Shown: piece by piece, positions 1 through 6,740 of the stretch
Position numbering within the stretch: the first letter of the stretch is position 1
How the letters are laid out: each line of letters opens with the position of its first letter
NCBI GenBank assembly: GCA_003482405.1
Contig: DMZB01000264.1
Span: forward strand, 1 to 22,242
Direction of reading: 5' to 3'
From: Lactobacillus sp.
GTDB taxonomy: Bacteria; Bacillota; Bacilli; Lactobacillales; Lactobacillaceae
Length of the DNA: 22,242 nt
Position numbers and translations under genes: made by a program
Notes under the pieces: model-generated
The model's input: the letters and a program-made list of their open reading frames with translations, nothing else
What the model was told of the DNA's origin: nothing
The model's database searches: none

Positions 1-1
1 T

Positions 2-625
2 CGTTAAAAGAACAAATTGATGATTAGCTGGGATTTGATCCAAAACTACATGATGAAAATTCTTGGTAACCGTCTCACTAAGGGCATCAATAGCCGTATT
101 CCCCGTGACAAAAATCTGTTTAGCCGGATGGTGCTCTTTCAGCAAATTATCCCGACTGGTTGTCGTTGGCGCAAAATACAGATCACTTAATACATCTGTC
201 AACTGGCGATTCATTTCCTCTGGGTACGGTGAATACTTATCCCAAGTCCGCAAACCAGCTTCCACGTGGCCAATAGCGACTTGATGATAAAATGCACTCA
301 CTGATGCAGCAAACGTCGTGGTGGTATCGCCATGAACTAAAATTAACCGTGGTTCTTCCTGTTCAATAATGGTGTCCAGTTGGCTAATCACGTGAACCGT
401 GATGCCGGATAAGGTTTGACCGGCTCGCATGACGTTTAGATCGTAGTCCGGTGTAATGTGGAAAATGGTTAATACTTGATCCAACATTTCTCGGTGTTGC
501 GCCGTGACGACCACGATCGGTAGAAAACGTTCATCCTTCTGTAATTGCTGAACCAGCGGTGCCATCTTAATAGCCTCTGGACGCGTTCCAAAAATTAACA
601 TCACTTTAATTGGCAATTGCGCCAT
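2..625 (-). CDS. wecB: UDP-N-acetylglucosamine 2-epimerase (non-hydrolysing), 5' part only
   Basis: Interconverts UDP-GlcNAc and UDP-ManNAc in the cytoplasm, supplying ManNAc for wall teichoic acid linkage units or polysaccharides (family knowledge). The reading frame is open from an ATG at 625 to the window edge, giving about 208 residues, the N-terminal half of a protein usually near 370-380 residues. Visible family motifs, in order: [11 protein letters not shown] near the N-terminus, [54 protein letters not shown], and the start of the nucleotide-binding half (VLLT). A ribosome binding site, ACGGAGGA, precedes the start. The gene lies downstream of tetR on the same strand, with 113 bp between them. 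The symbol mnaA is also used for this family. The family call is firm; the specific pathway is not shown. Confidence 0.93.
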   Translation of the reverse strand, partial: MAQLPIKVMLIFGTRPEAIKMAPLVQQLQKDERFLPIVVVTAQHREMLDQVLTIFHITPDYDLNVMRAGQTLSGITVHVISQLDTIIEQEEPRLILVHGDTTTTFAASVSAFYHQVAIGHVEAGLRTWDKYSPYPEEMNRQLTDVLSDLYFAPTTTSRDNLLKEHHPAKQIFVTGNTAIDALSETVTKNFHHVVLDQIPANHQFVLLT

Positions 626-704
626 GTCGATATCCTCCGTTTGTTTCCTCAAGTTTATTAAAATTTACCCTAACATTGCGGGCTTAAAATAAACTTCACG
701 CTTT

Positions 705-728
705 GCAAACGGTCTAACCGTTTTTTGC
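705..728 (-). terminator. weak hairpin downstream of tetR
   Basis: An inverted repeat, GCAAACGGT/ACCGTT(TTT)GC with a 3-nt loop, lies 11 bp after the tetR stop. In the tetR direction it lacks a good U-run after the stem, because the T tract is on the plus strand. It is therefore only a possible weak terminator between tetR and wecB. Confidence 0.3.
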
Positions 729-738
729 ACTGTTCCAT

Positions 739-1401
739 TTACGGTTGTAGGCCCTTTTCCAAAAATTTCACCGTATAATCAATCTCTTTTTGCAACGGGA
801 TTTCACTATCAGGATTAAGAATAATCTTACTGAAATAAGCAAACACAGTGGTCACCATAAAGCCAACGATGTAAGACAACGGCCAGTCCACGATAAGATG
901 ACGAGCCTGTAAGTCTTTCACCGCAGCATTGGTTTCCGTATTGATACTCTTGGCAAAAATCGTTTTGATCTGGTCACCAAATTCTCTGTTGTACAAAAGT
1001 TGGCCGACTAGAATCTTAATTTCACGGAAGTTCGTTTGAATAAATTTCAGACGATTTGCGACAATGGTCGTCAGAAAACTATGCAAATCTGGGTAAGTGA
1101 CTGTCAAGGTCTTTGTCTCAAACTCGTTGGCCGCAGCTGGAAACGCCGAGCTAATCAACGGCGTTAGCACTGCCAACATTAATTCCGTTTTGTTCTTGAA
1201 CCGTTTATACACTGTTCCTTCGGCCACTCCGGCACGTTCAGCAATATCTGCACTACTGGTATTGTCAAAACCACGCTCCGAAAAAAGCTCCAGACCGGCA
1301 GCCAAGATTTGCCGTTGCTTAGGCGTAATCGTGGTATTGTCCTGGAGTGCTGCGGTATAAAATTCCAAAAAATTAGTTGACTCTTCGTTCGCTGTAGCCA
1401 T
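739..1401 (-). CDS. TetR/AcrR-family transcriptional regulator
   Basis: A 220-residue one-component repressor-type protein. The N-terminal helix-turn-helix sits at about residues 30-75: KQRQILAAGLELFSERG, then TSSADIAERAGVAEGTVYKRF, the classic TetR recognition-helix pattern, followed by KNKTELMLAVL. The C-terminal region (80-220) is helical and not assignable to a ligand; a TetR_C-type dimer domain is expected from length. The gene is divergent from a YhgE/Pip-like membrane protein gene, a pairing often seen in lactobacilli where the regulator controls its neighbour. Repeats of a GAGTGAGTA element lie in the 230-bp divergent region, and another lies at the promoter of the acyltransferase/glycosyltransferase operon; these are the likely operators. 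A start at ATG 1401 with GCAGGGA upstream is plausible. The effector is unknown. Confidence 0.92.
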   Translation of the reverse strand: MATANEESTNFLEFYTAALQDNTTITPKQRQILAAGLELFSERGFDNTSSADIAERAGVAEGTVYKRFKNKTELMLAVLTPLISSAFPAAANEFETKTLTVTYPDLHSFLTTIVANRLKFIQTNFREIKILVGQLLYNREFGDQIKTIFAKSINTETNAAVKDLQARHLIVDWPLSYIVGFMVTTVFAYFSKIILNPDSEIPLQKEIDYTVKFLEKGLQP

Positions 1402-1485
1402 CTTGAATCCCTGCTTTGATTTAGTTTACTTGTATCAATATTATGTCGATTATCATATCTAAACGCAAGTTTAACGCCTGATAAA

Positions 1486-1505
1486 TGAGTGAGTAATTCT
1501 TTTGT
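1486..1505. promoter_or_regulatory. candidate TetR operator, copy A (tetR side, half-site)
   Basis: TGAGTGAGTAATTC at 1486-1499 is repeated exactly (14 nt) at 1583-1596 in the same intergenic region. The right arm here is degenerate (TTTTGT in place of CTCACT/CTCATT). It lies 85 bp upstream of the tetR start codon, so autoregulation is plausible. Assignment to the adjacent TetR protein is inference. Confidence 0.5.
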
Positions 1506-1541
1506 AAAAACACTAATTAAAGCTTTTCTTTTAAAACAACG

Positions 1542-1569
1542 TTGACTTTATCTAAAACGATTCTATACT
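1542..1569 (+). promoter_or_regulatory. promoter of the YhgE/Pip-like gene
   Basis: A -35 TTGACT (1542-1547), a 16-bp spacer and a -10 TATACT (1564-1569). Transcription would start near 1576, just before the operator-like repeat at 1583-1602. The same arrangement (TTGACA, 16 bp, TATACT, operator about 15 bp later) is found before the acyltransferase operon. Confidence 0.75.
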
Positions 1570-1582
1570 GGTATTGTAAAAG

Positions 1583-1602
1583 TGAGTGAGTAATTCCTCA
1601 TT
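1583..1602. promoter_or_regulatory. candidate TetR operator, copy B
   Basis: AGTGAG (1585-1590), TAATTC, CTCATT (1597-1602): an imperfect inverted repeat with a 6-bp centre, overlapping or just after the predicted transcription start of the membrane-protein gene. Its position downstream of the -10 box fits repression. Binding by the neighbouring TetR protein is inferred. Confidence 0.6.
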
Positions 1603-1631
1603 AATTTAATTAATCAAAGGAGTTGGACACT

Positions 1632-2912
1632 ATGAAGGGGTTCACAATTTTCAAGCAACCATTCGTTTGGCTATTTATGATTATCGCTATTTTATGTTCG
1701 GTATTTTTTTCAGCTTGTCTGTTACCAGCGTTTCATGACCTTCCGTCACAGACTGACCAGATCCCAGTCGCTATTATTAACCAGGATTCCTCAAAGGTGG
1801 GTAAAACAGTCGCTAACCAGTTGACTGGGCACTTGCCGTTTAAACACATTCACACAGGGCAAAGTTTAACGACGAGCAAACGTCTGCTCAACAATCGCCA
1901 AATTGGCCTCATTATTCGTATCCCCGCAACTTTTTCGAAAGATGTGATGGCCGGCAAAACGGCTCATATTCACTACTACATCAATAATGCAAACGGGTTA
2001 GTTCAAAATAACATGAACAAGGCGTTGATCAGCAATGCCACAAACACGATTGCAGACAGCGTGACAACCAGCAAGGCAAAGGGAATGTTTGCTAAGGTTC
2101 TTGGACCACAAATTGCGACGGCCGCACAACAGAAGTTTGCCACAAGTCCCGCGGCGGCACATTTGGCACAAAATCCTCAGGCAATGGCCGCCGCTAAACA
2201 GCAAATGGCCGCTAAAGTTAAGCAAAACACAATCGCAGTAGCGAACAAAATGAGCCGTTCACTGGCCATTGGTGTCATGCCCATAACACACACTTCAAAC
2301 ACCTTACCGTCGCGAACTAGTTACCAGATGGCCCCCATGACGATCCAAATGGGCACATACCTAGGTACTTTATTGATGAGTGTCCTACTAGTTGCATTGT
2401 TCATGGGCAAACGATTCACTTTCGGTAAGTGGTCAACCTTCTTGGCGACACAGTGTGCTGGCGGAATCGCAGCGCTCATTTTACCGTTTGCTAGCGTTAC
2501 TACTTTGCGACTACTGATTAGTTTTTCCGGAATTGCATACTGGCAGCTGTTAGGCTTCAACATGATTAGTACGTTAACAATCTTTGAATTCACCTATGCC
2601 ATCGCTATAATCTTCGCCGGCCTACCGAGTATGTTGCTACAAATTCCGCTTTTTATCCTACAAGTCGTCACCGGTGGCATCATTGTGCCCCACTTAGCTC
2701 TCAACGGTTTCTACAGCTTCATTGCAAATGCAACGCCGATGTATGCCGCTATGACGGGCACCCAAAATATCCTGTTTGGTGGTGGCCAGACAGGTGACTT
2801 AGTTATCGCACTGATTTGGTTTGCTCTCTTCTCTTTTGTCATCGCTGTTGTTGCCGCCGCAATTGGATTTAAAAGCACCACGCCATCTGGTCCGGCTAAA
2901 ATCTTTGCTTAA
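1632..2912 (+). CDS. YhgE/Pip-like (ABC-2-type permease-fold) membrane protein
   Basis: A 426-residue integral membrane protein. One N-terminal membrane segment (about residues 10-32, FVWLFMIIAILCSVFF) is followed by a large predicted outside domain (about 33-235). That domain carries the IPVAIINQD motif typical of YhgE/Pip and ABC-2 permease-like proteins, and an Ala/Gln-rich stretch near 165-200. The C-terminal half has about five to six membrane segments (LGTLLMSVLLVALFMG, GGIAALILPFASV, AIAIIFAGLPSMLL, LIWFALFSFVIAVV). No ATP-binding partner is encoded nearby, as is usual for YhgE-type proteins. I chose ATG 1632 because AAAGGAG (1616-1622) lies 9 nt upstream; an in-frame TTG at 1623 touches that site and is unlikely. 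The gene is divergent from tetR and preceded by a TetR-type operator. Substrate unknown; related proteins have been linked to envelope stress or export, but no function is claimed here. Confidence 0.8.
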   Translation: MKGFTIFKQPFVWLFMIIAILCSVFFSACLLPAFHDLPSQTDQIPVAIINQDSSKVGKTVANQLTGHLPFKHIHTGQSLTTSKRLLNNRQIGLIIRIPATFSKDVMAGKTAHIHYYINNANGLVQNNMNKALISNATNTIADSVTTSKAKGMFAKVLGPQIATAAQQKFATSPAAAHLAQNPQAMAAAKQQMAAKVKQNTIAVANKMSRSLAIGVMPITHTSNTLPSRTSYQMAPMTIQMGTYLGTLLMSVLLVALFMGKRFTFGKWSTFLATQCAGGIAALILPFASVTTLRLLISFSGIAYWQLLGFNMISTLTIFEFTYAIAIIFAGLPSMLLQIPLFILQVVTGGIIVPHLALNGFYSFIANATPMYAAMTGTQNILFGGGQTGDLVIALIWFALFSFVIAVVAAAIGFKSTTPSGPAKIFA

Positions 2913-2932
2913 ATTCGCATCGTATTTCAATG

Positions 2933-2986
2933 TGTGCTCACCTTGTCACCGCTTTTACAACGGCTTCAAGTGTGAGCGCATTTATT
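2933..2986 (+). terminator. probable terminator after the YhgE/Pip-like gene
   Basis: TGTGCTCACCTTG (2933-2945) pairs with CAAGTGTGAGCGCA (2967-2980), with one bulge and a G-U pair. A small inner stem (CCG/CGG) sits in the loop, and TTTATT follows. The U-run is short, so strength is uncertain. Confidence 0.55.
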
Positions 2987-3014
2987 AACAAGAAAAGCGT
3001 GTTACTTCTATAAT
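2985..3014 (+). promoter_or_regulatory. possible second, upstream promoter
   Basis: TTAACA (2985-2990), an 18-bp spacer and TATAAT (3009-3014). A transcript from here would run through two hairpins (3034-3053 and 3057-3072) before reaching the main operon promoter. It could be a weak extra promoter or chance in AT-rich DNA. Confidence 0.35.
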
Positions 3015-3033
3015 GAAAGTGGGATTAGTGCAA

Positions 3034-3072
3034 TTTTTCGGATAGCCGAAAAAAATAATAGGCAAGCCTATT
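3034..3072. promoter_or_regulatory. two adjacent perfect inverted repeats upstream of the operon promoter
   Basis: TTTTTCGG (3034-3041), ATAG, CCGAAAAA (3046-3053), then AATAGGC (3057-3063), AA, GCCTATT (3066-3072). Neither is followed by a T-run on the plus strand, so they are poor terminators. They lie immediately upstream of the -35 box and could bind a protein or fold in an upstream transcript. Confidence 0.45.
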
Positions 3073-3081
3073 AAAATTCGA

Positions 3082-3109
3082 TTGACATTGTTTTAAAGGG
3101 ATATATACT
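3082..3109 (+). promoter_or_regulatory. promoter of the acyltransferase/GT8 operon
   Basis: A consensus -35 TTGACA (3082-3087), a 16-bp spacer and TATACT (3104-3109). The layout relative to the operator matches the YhgE/Pip promoter closely: the repeat starts 16 bp after this -10, against 15 bp in the other. Confidence 0.8.
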
Positions 3110-3125
3110 GATTATTAGCAAGGCG

Positions 3126-3143
3126 AGTGAGTAGTCTCTCACT
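3126..3143. promoter_or_regulatory. candidate TetR operator, copy C (best palindrome)
   Basis: AGTGAG (3126-3131), TAGTCT, CTCACT (3138-3143): perfect 6-bp arms with a 6-bp centre, just downstream of the predicted transcription start. It shares GAGTGAGTA and the following pattern with the two copies next to tetR, linking this operon to the same regulator by inference. Confidence 0.65.
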
Positions 3144-3211
3144 AATTCGTCAACCTTTCAAAATTTCGTGTGGTAAACTTACCATTAACGCGGAAGGAGG
3201 TGAACGTGATA

Positions 3212-3973
3212 ATGAGTCAGCGCATTCAATATTTTCATGCGTTTGATGAAGATGTTCTGACTACTGGCAAACCGGTTTCACCACTATCAAGTGACTACCG
3301 ATGGCAGCGAACGCAGTGGTGGGAGCGCCTGTGGTCGTTGATCTTTCGCTTTAGTTGCAAGCTTTTTGCCTATCTTTATTGCCACCTCGTCTGGCACCTG
3401 AAAATTGTGAATGGCAATAAGTTGAAAGATGCCAAACAACAAGGCTACTTCCTTTACGCGAATCACACGCAGCCAGTAAACGATGTTTTTATGCCGCTCA
3501 TTGTCGGTGGTGCCCGTCGTTTTCACGCAATTGTAAGTCCCGATAACTTTAATGTCCCAGTGATTGGTCATCAATTGCCATATGGTGGTGCACTACCAAC
3601 AGCTGCTTCGACGAAACAAACGATTCAGCTCATCAAGGCAATTGATCGTATCATGAAAGCCAACGAGTATGTAGTTATCTACCCTGAAGCCCACGTTTGG
3701 CCTTATTACACGGGTATTCGACCGTTCCCCGAAACATCATTTAGTTTTCCCGTTAACACTGGTAAACCTGCATTTTGCATGACAACAACGTATCAGCACC
3801 GGCGCTTCGGACAACGCCCTCGACTGACCGTTTACATTGACGGACCATTTTATCCAGCCACCGACCAATCTAAAAAAGTACAGCGTCATCAATTGTGGGA
3901 ACAGACCCAAGCGACTTTAAAACAGCGTAGCCAGTCGAGTACATACGAGTATGTGAAGTATGAAAAGAGATGA
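3212..3973 (+). CDS. PlsC-superfamily (lysophospholipid-type) acyltransferase, HX5D variant
   Basis: A 253-residue protein probably at the inner face of the membrane, transferring an acyl chain to a lipid or glycolipid acceptor (family inference; acceptor unknown). A hydrophobic segment at about 42-62 could insert in the membrane. Block I reads NHTQPVNDVFMP, with H85 and D91 giving an HX5D spacing instead of the canonical HX4D. The later block is YPEAHVWPYYTGIRPF (157-172), in the place of the usual PEGTRS. Both belong, as far as I recall, to a Gram-positive side branch of this superfamily. I chose ATG 3212 because AAGGAGGTGA (3194-3203) sits 8 nt upstream; further in-frame starts upstream (GTG 3170) lack a site. 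First gene of a four-gene operon; the following GT8 gene begins 6 nt after its stop. Confidence 0.8.
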   Translation: MSQRIQYFHAFDEDVLTTGKPVSPLSSDYRWQRTQWWERLWSLIFRFSCKLFAYLYCHLVWHLKIVNGNKLKDAKQQGYFLYANHTQPVNDVFMPLIVGGARRFHAIVSPDNFNVPVIGHQLPYGGALPTAASTKQTIQLIKAIDRIMKANEYVVIYPEAHVWPYYTGIRPFPETSFSFPVNTGKPAFCMTTTYQHRRFGQRPRLTVYIDGPFYPATDQSKKVQRHQLWEQTQATLKQRSQSSTYEYVKYEKR

Positions 3974-3979
3974 TTCTCC

Positions 3980-4801
3980 GTGAATATTCTATTTTGTTGT
4001 GATCACAGCGTTGAAGACGGCGTTTTAATCGCCACATTGTCATTGCTTAAACATGTAAAAGAGCCTTTGCACATCTACGTTTTAACCATGTCAGTGACCT
4101 CCAAAAAAGGGCACATGATGCCCGTTAGCAATCAAATGATCGACTGCATTCAACACGAGTTAGTCAAAGTAGACCCGAAAAGTACTGTGGTCAAAATCGA
4201 CTGTACAGCCTTGTTTAATCAAGCACCGCCACAAGCCAACATGGCTTCAAGATTTACGCCTTACTCCATGTTGCGTTTGTATGCCGACCTTATTCCACAG
4301 TTACCTGACCGAATTTTGTACCTTGATGCTGACATTGTTTGCCGTCAATCGTTTAGTCGATTTTATCACCAGGATCTTACCAACACTGAATTTGTGGGCG
4401 TTCTTGATCATTATGGGAAGTGGTTCTTTCATCATGAACTTAAGGTCTACGACTATGTTAATTCCGGCGTCTTGTTACTAAATCTGGCTTATATTCGTCA
4501 CACTGGTTTATTTAAACGGGCTCGCTATCTGTGCGAAACGCGGCAAAAATTCATGCCGGATCAAGCTGCGCTCAATAAACTCAGTCACACCAAACGGATT
4601 GCGCCGGAACGGTTCAACGAGCAACACCGCATTCAACCAGATACCGTTTTTCAGCACTTTACGACCAGTTTCAAATTTTTCCCGTGGGTGCACACATTTA
4701 CCGTCAAACCGTGGGAGGTTCAACGTGTTCGCAGTGAACTCGGTCTCCACGATTATGACGATGTGCTGGGTAAGTATCTTAAACTCAAACAACAAGCTTA
4801 A
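3980..4801 (+). CDS. glycosyltransferase family 8 protein (first of two)
   Basis: A 273-residue retaining sugar transferase of the GT8 type, predicted cytosolic or membrane-associated. The N-terminal NILFCCDHSVEDG matches the nucleotide-sugar entry strand. RILYLDADIV (111-120) carries the metal-binding DxD as DAD, and YVNSGVLLLNL (159-169) and MPDQAALN are characteristic GT8 blocks. The C-terminal HTFTVKPW corresponds to the H-x(n)-KPW block that closes the active site. Sugar donor and acceptor cannot be told from sequence; UDP-glucose or UDP-galactose are usual for GT8. The start is GTG 3980, 6 nt after the preceding stop, with a weak AAAGAG site inside the previous gene, so translation is probably coupled. 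The second GT8 gene starts 19 nt after its stop; the two proteins share motifs but are clearly diverged. Confidence 0.9.
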   Translation: MNILFCCDHSVEDGVLIATLSLLKHVKEPLHIYVLTMSVTSKKGHMMPVSNQMIDCIQHELVKVDPKSTVVKIDCTALFNQAPPQANMASRFTPYSMLRLYADLIPQLPDRILYLDADIVCRQSFSRFYHQDLTNTEFVGVLDHYGKWFFHHELKVYDYVNSGVLLLNLAYIRHTGLFKRARYLCETRQKFMPDQAALNKLSHTKRIAPERFNEQHRIQPDTVFQHFTTSFKFFPWVHTFTVKPWEVQRVRSELGLHDYDDVLGKYLKLKQQA

Positions 4802-4820
4802 CAGAAGGGAGCGACATTAG

Positions 4821-5780
4821 ATGTCTTCAGCAATTATTCCTGTTTTTTACGCGATTAGCGACGATTTTGCACCCTATGCCGCTGTTTCCATTAAGTCACT
4901 GGCAATCAATGCCGATCCAAATGACCAGTATCAAATCATTATCTTACATCAAGGTTTATCGGATACGACAAAGGCCACGTTAAGCGGTTTGAGTACTGCT
5001 AACGTCACCGTGACATTCACTGAGCTTAAGCAATCGTTGTCAGCCATTCAAGATCAGCAGCAAAATTTTCTCCGTGCGGATTTCTTTACCCTGACAATTT
5101 TTTACCGCCTGTTTATCGCAGATATGTTTCCTCAGTTTGACAAAGCCATTTATATCGACAGCGACACCGTGATTCCTGGTAACCTCGCAAAGTTATACCA
5201 GATTTCACTCGGCGATAACCTCATTGGCGCTGCGCCTGATCACTCGATTGAGCACGTACCACCCATGGTTCATTACATTACTGGGGCACTGGGCATCCCC
5301 GCCACTGAGTACATTAATTCAGGCGTCCTGTTACTCAACCTCACAAAACTACGTGACGAGCACTTCAGTCACCGTTTCCTAAGTCTACTGACCAAATATC
5401 AGTTTGACTGCATCGCACCTGATCAGGATTATCTCAATACGATGTGTCATGGTCGCATTCATTATCTCGACGAAGTTTGGGACGCCATGCCAAAAGAACC
5501 TGACTATGCGCCGGTTGCTAACCCTCAGCTCGTCCATTACAACCTGTTTTATAAGCCTTGGTACTTCGACCACATTATGTACGGTGATTATTTCTGGCAG
5601 TATGCTGACCAAACACCGTACCGTGACGAACTTCACCGCCAGTTAAACACCTATACAAAAGCTCAACAAGACGCCGATCGTGCCAAGCTCACCACTTTAA
5701 TGAATAAAGCTGGTCGCTTACCCGATACACCCACGACGTTTAAAAAAGTAGCTGCACAAGGTGAGGCTATCTACGGATGA
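4821..5780 (+). CDS. glycosyltransferase family 8 protein (second of two)
   Basis: A 319-residue GT8 enzyme. IIPVFYAISDDFAPYAAVSI at the N-terminus is the usual GT8 opening. KAIYIDSDTV (108-117) gives DxD as DSD, followed by YINSGVLLLNL (164-174), APDQDYLN, and VHYNLFYKPWYF near residue 235-245 as the closing block. The C-terminal tail (about 260-319) is charged and helical. AGAAGGGAG (4803-4811) is a good ribosome binding site 9 nt before ATG 4821. The stop overlaps the start of the next gene (ATGA), so the second acyltransferase is translationally coupled to it. With the first GT8, it could build a disaccharide head group in two steps; that is inference from co-location. Specificity unknown. 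Confidence 0.92.
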   Translation: MSSAIIPVFYAISDDFAPYAAVSIKSLAINADPNDQYQIIILHQGLSDTTKATLSGLSTANVTVTFTELKQSLSAIQDQQQNFLRADFFTLTIFYRLFIADMFPQFDKAIYIDSDTVIPGNLAKLYQISLGDNLIGAAPDHSIEHVPPMVHYITGALGIPATEYINSGVLLLNLTKLRDEHFSHRFLSLLTKYQFDCIAPDQDYLNTMCHGRIHYLDEVWDAMPKEPDYAPVANPQLVHYNLFYKPWYFDHIMYGDYFWQYADQTPYRDELHRQLNTYTKAQQDADRAKLTTLMNKAGRLPDTPTTFKKVAAQGEAIYG

Positions 5781-6643
5781 TTCTTGGCGACCATCGTGAT
5801 CAAGTCATCGCCAATATTCAGCAAGCTGTCATTGATAAACGCTTCAACGACAAGGTGGAAGTGGGTGACCCTGTCTTATCAACTGACGCCAAAGAACAGG
5901 CGGTTGATCACTACCTCAAGCGGACTCACACCTTTCAGTTTAAGGTGACAAACTTAATTGCACGCTTCATCATGCGGGTTGTAACCTCTTGGCGTAATCG
6001 CACGACCACCATCTCTGGATGGGAAAACCTGGCCCCTTTATCACGAGGACAGGGCGCAATCATCACGACTAATCATTTCAATCCACTAGAAAACACAGTG
6101 CCGCGTTTGGTTGCCCAACATGAACATCGGCGCTTGTTCATTGTCAGTCAAGACACGAACCTGGCGATGACAGGATTTTTAGGTTATTTGATGAAAAATT
6201 TGGATATCATTCCCCTCACCAAACGACTGGAGTACTTAGGCCGTGAACTACCTGTACTGATTCAAAACGCAACCAGCGCCGGCAACTTCGTTTTGATCTA
6301 CCCGGAACAAGAAATGTGGTTTAACTATCGCAAGCCACGGCCGCCAAAACGTGGCACGTACTATTACGCAGCCAAAGCAAACGTCCCAATCCTTTCCTGC
6401 TTTACAGAAATTCTCGCCGAACCTAAGCTTGCCTCCCCTGAATTCCACGAAACACGTTACCACTTACACATTTTGCCGCTCATTTATCCTGATGCTTCTC
6501 TGTCAGCTAATGAAAATGCAGACCAGATGATGAAACAAGACTATGCGCAAAAAAAGGCCGCTTACGAAGCAGCCTATCATGAACCCCTAAATTATACGTT
6601 TGAGACACAAGATATTGTCGGTTGGATTCCAACCAAGAAATAA
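5777..6643 (+). CDS. divergent PlsC-superfamily acyltransferase (second of two)
   Basis: A 288-residue protein that begins in the ATGA overlap with the GT8 gene. An N-terminal charged region (1-50) and a hydrophobic segment near 55-72 precede the catalytic part. Block I reads TTNHFNPLENTVPR, with H100 followed by E105 and N106 (HX4E), not the standard HX4D. RLFIVSQDTNLAMTGFLGYL and the NLDIIPLTK region match the acceptor-binding part of acyltransferases. YPEQEMWFNYRKPRPPKRG (175-193) takes the place of the PEGTRS block. PE-x3-W is shared with the first acyltransferase in this operon, but the two are otherwise quite different, so they are not a recent duplication. It may acylate another position of the same product, or use a different acceptor. 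Catalytic activity is likely but not certain given the altered acidic residue. Confidence 0.75.
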   Translation: MILGDHRDQVIANIQQAVIDKRFNDKVEVGDPVLSTDAKEQAVDHYLKRTHTFQFKVTNLIARFIMRVVTSWRNRTTTISGWENLAPLSRGQGAIITTNHFNPLENTVPRLVAQHEHRRLFIVSQDTNLAMTGFLGYLMKNLDIIPLTKRLEYLGRELPVLIQNATSAGNFVLIYPEQEMWFNYRKPRPPKRGTYYYAAKANVPILSCFTEILAEPKLASPEFHETRYHLHILPLIYPDASLSANENADQMMKQDYAQKKAAYEAAYHEPLNYTFETQDIVGWIPTKK

Positions 6644-6668
6644 TTTTATTGCCATTATTTAGCACTTA

Positions 6669-6715
6669 AGACTAGAAAGACGTCATTCGAAAATTGAATA
6701 GCGTCTTTTTAGTCT
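6669..6715. terminator. bidirectional terminator between the operon and mnmG
   Basis: AGACTAGAAAGACG (6669-6682) pairs with CGTCTTTTTAGTCT (6702-6715), and a further ATTC/GAAT pairing sits inside the loop. T-rich and A-rich flanks serve both directions. It sits between convergent genes, as expected. Confidence 0.75.
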
Positions 6716-6740
6716 GCTTATTAATTTCAATTGATCGAGG

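Noticed and set aside
1623..1631. Upstream TTG start for the YhgE/Pip-like gene
   Set aside because: It abuts the AAAGGAG site itself; ATG 1632 has the right spacing.
3034..3053. Hairpin as an intrinsic terminator on the plus strand
   Set aside because: The stem is followed by A residues, not T; the T-run precedes it.
3212..6643. Operon as a serine-rich-repeat adhesin glycosylation locus
   Set aside because: No adhesin, accessory Sec or GtfA/GtfB-type genes are present; the acyltransferases point to lipids instead.
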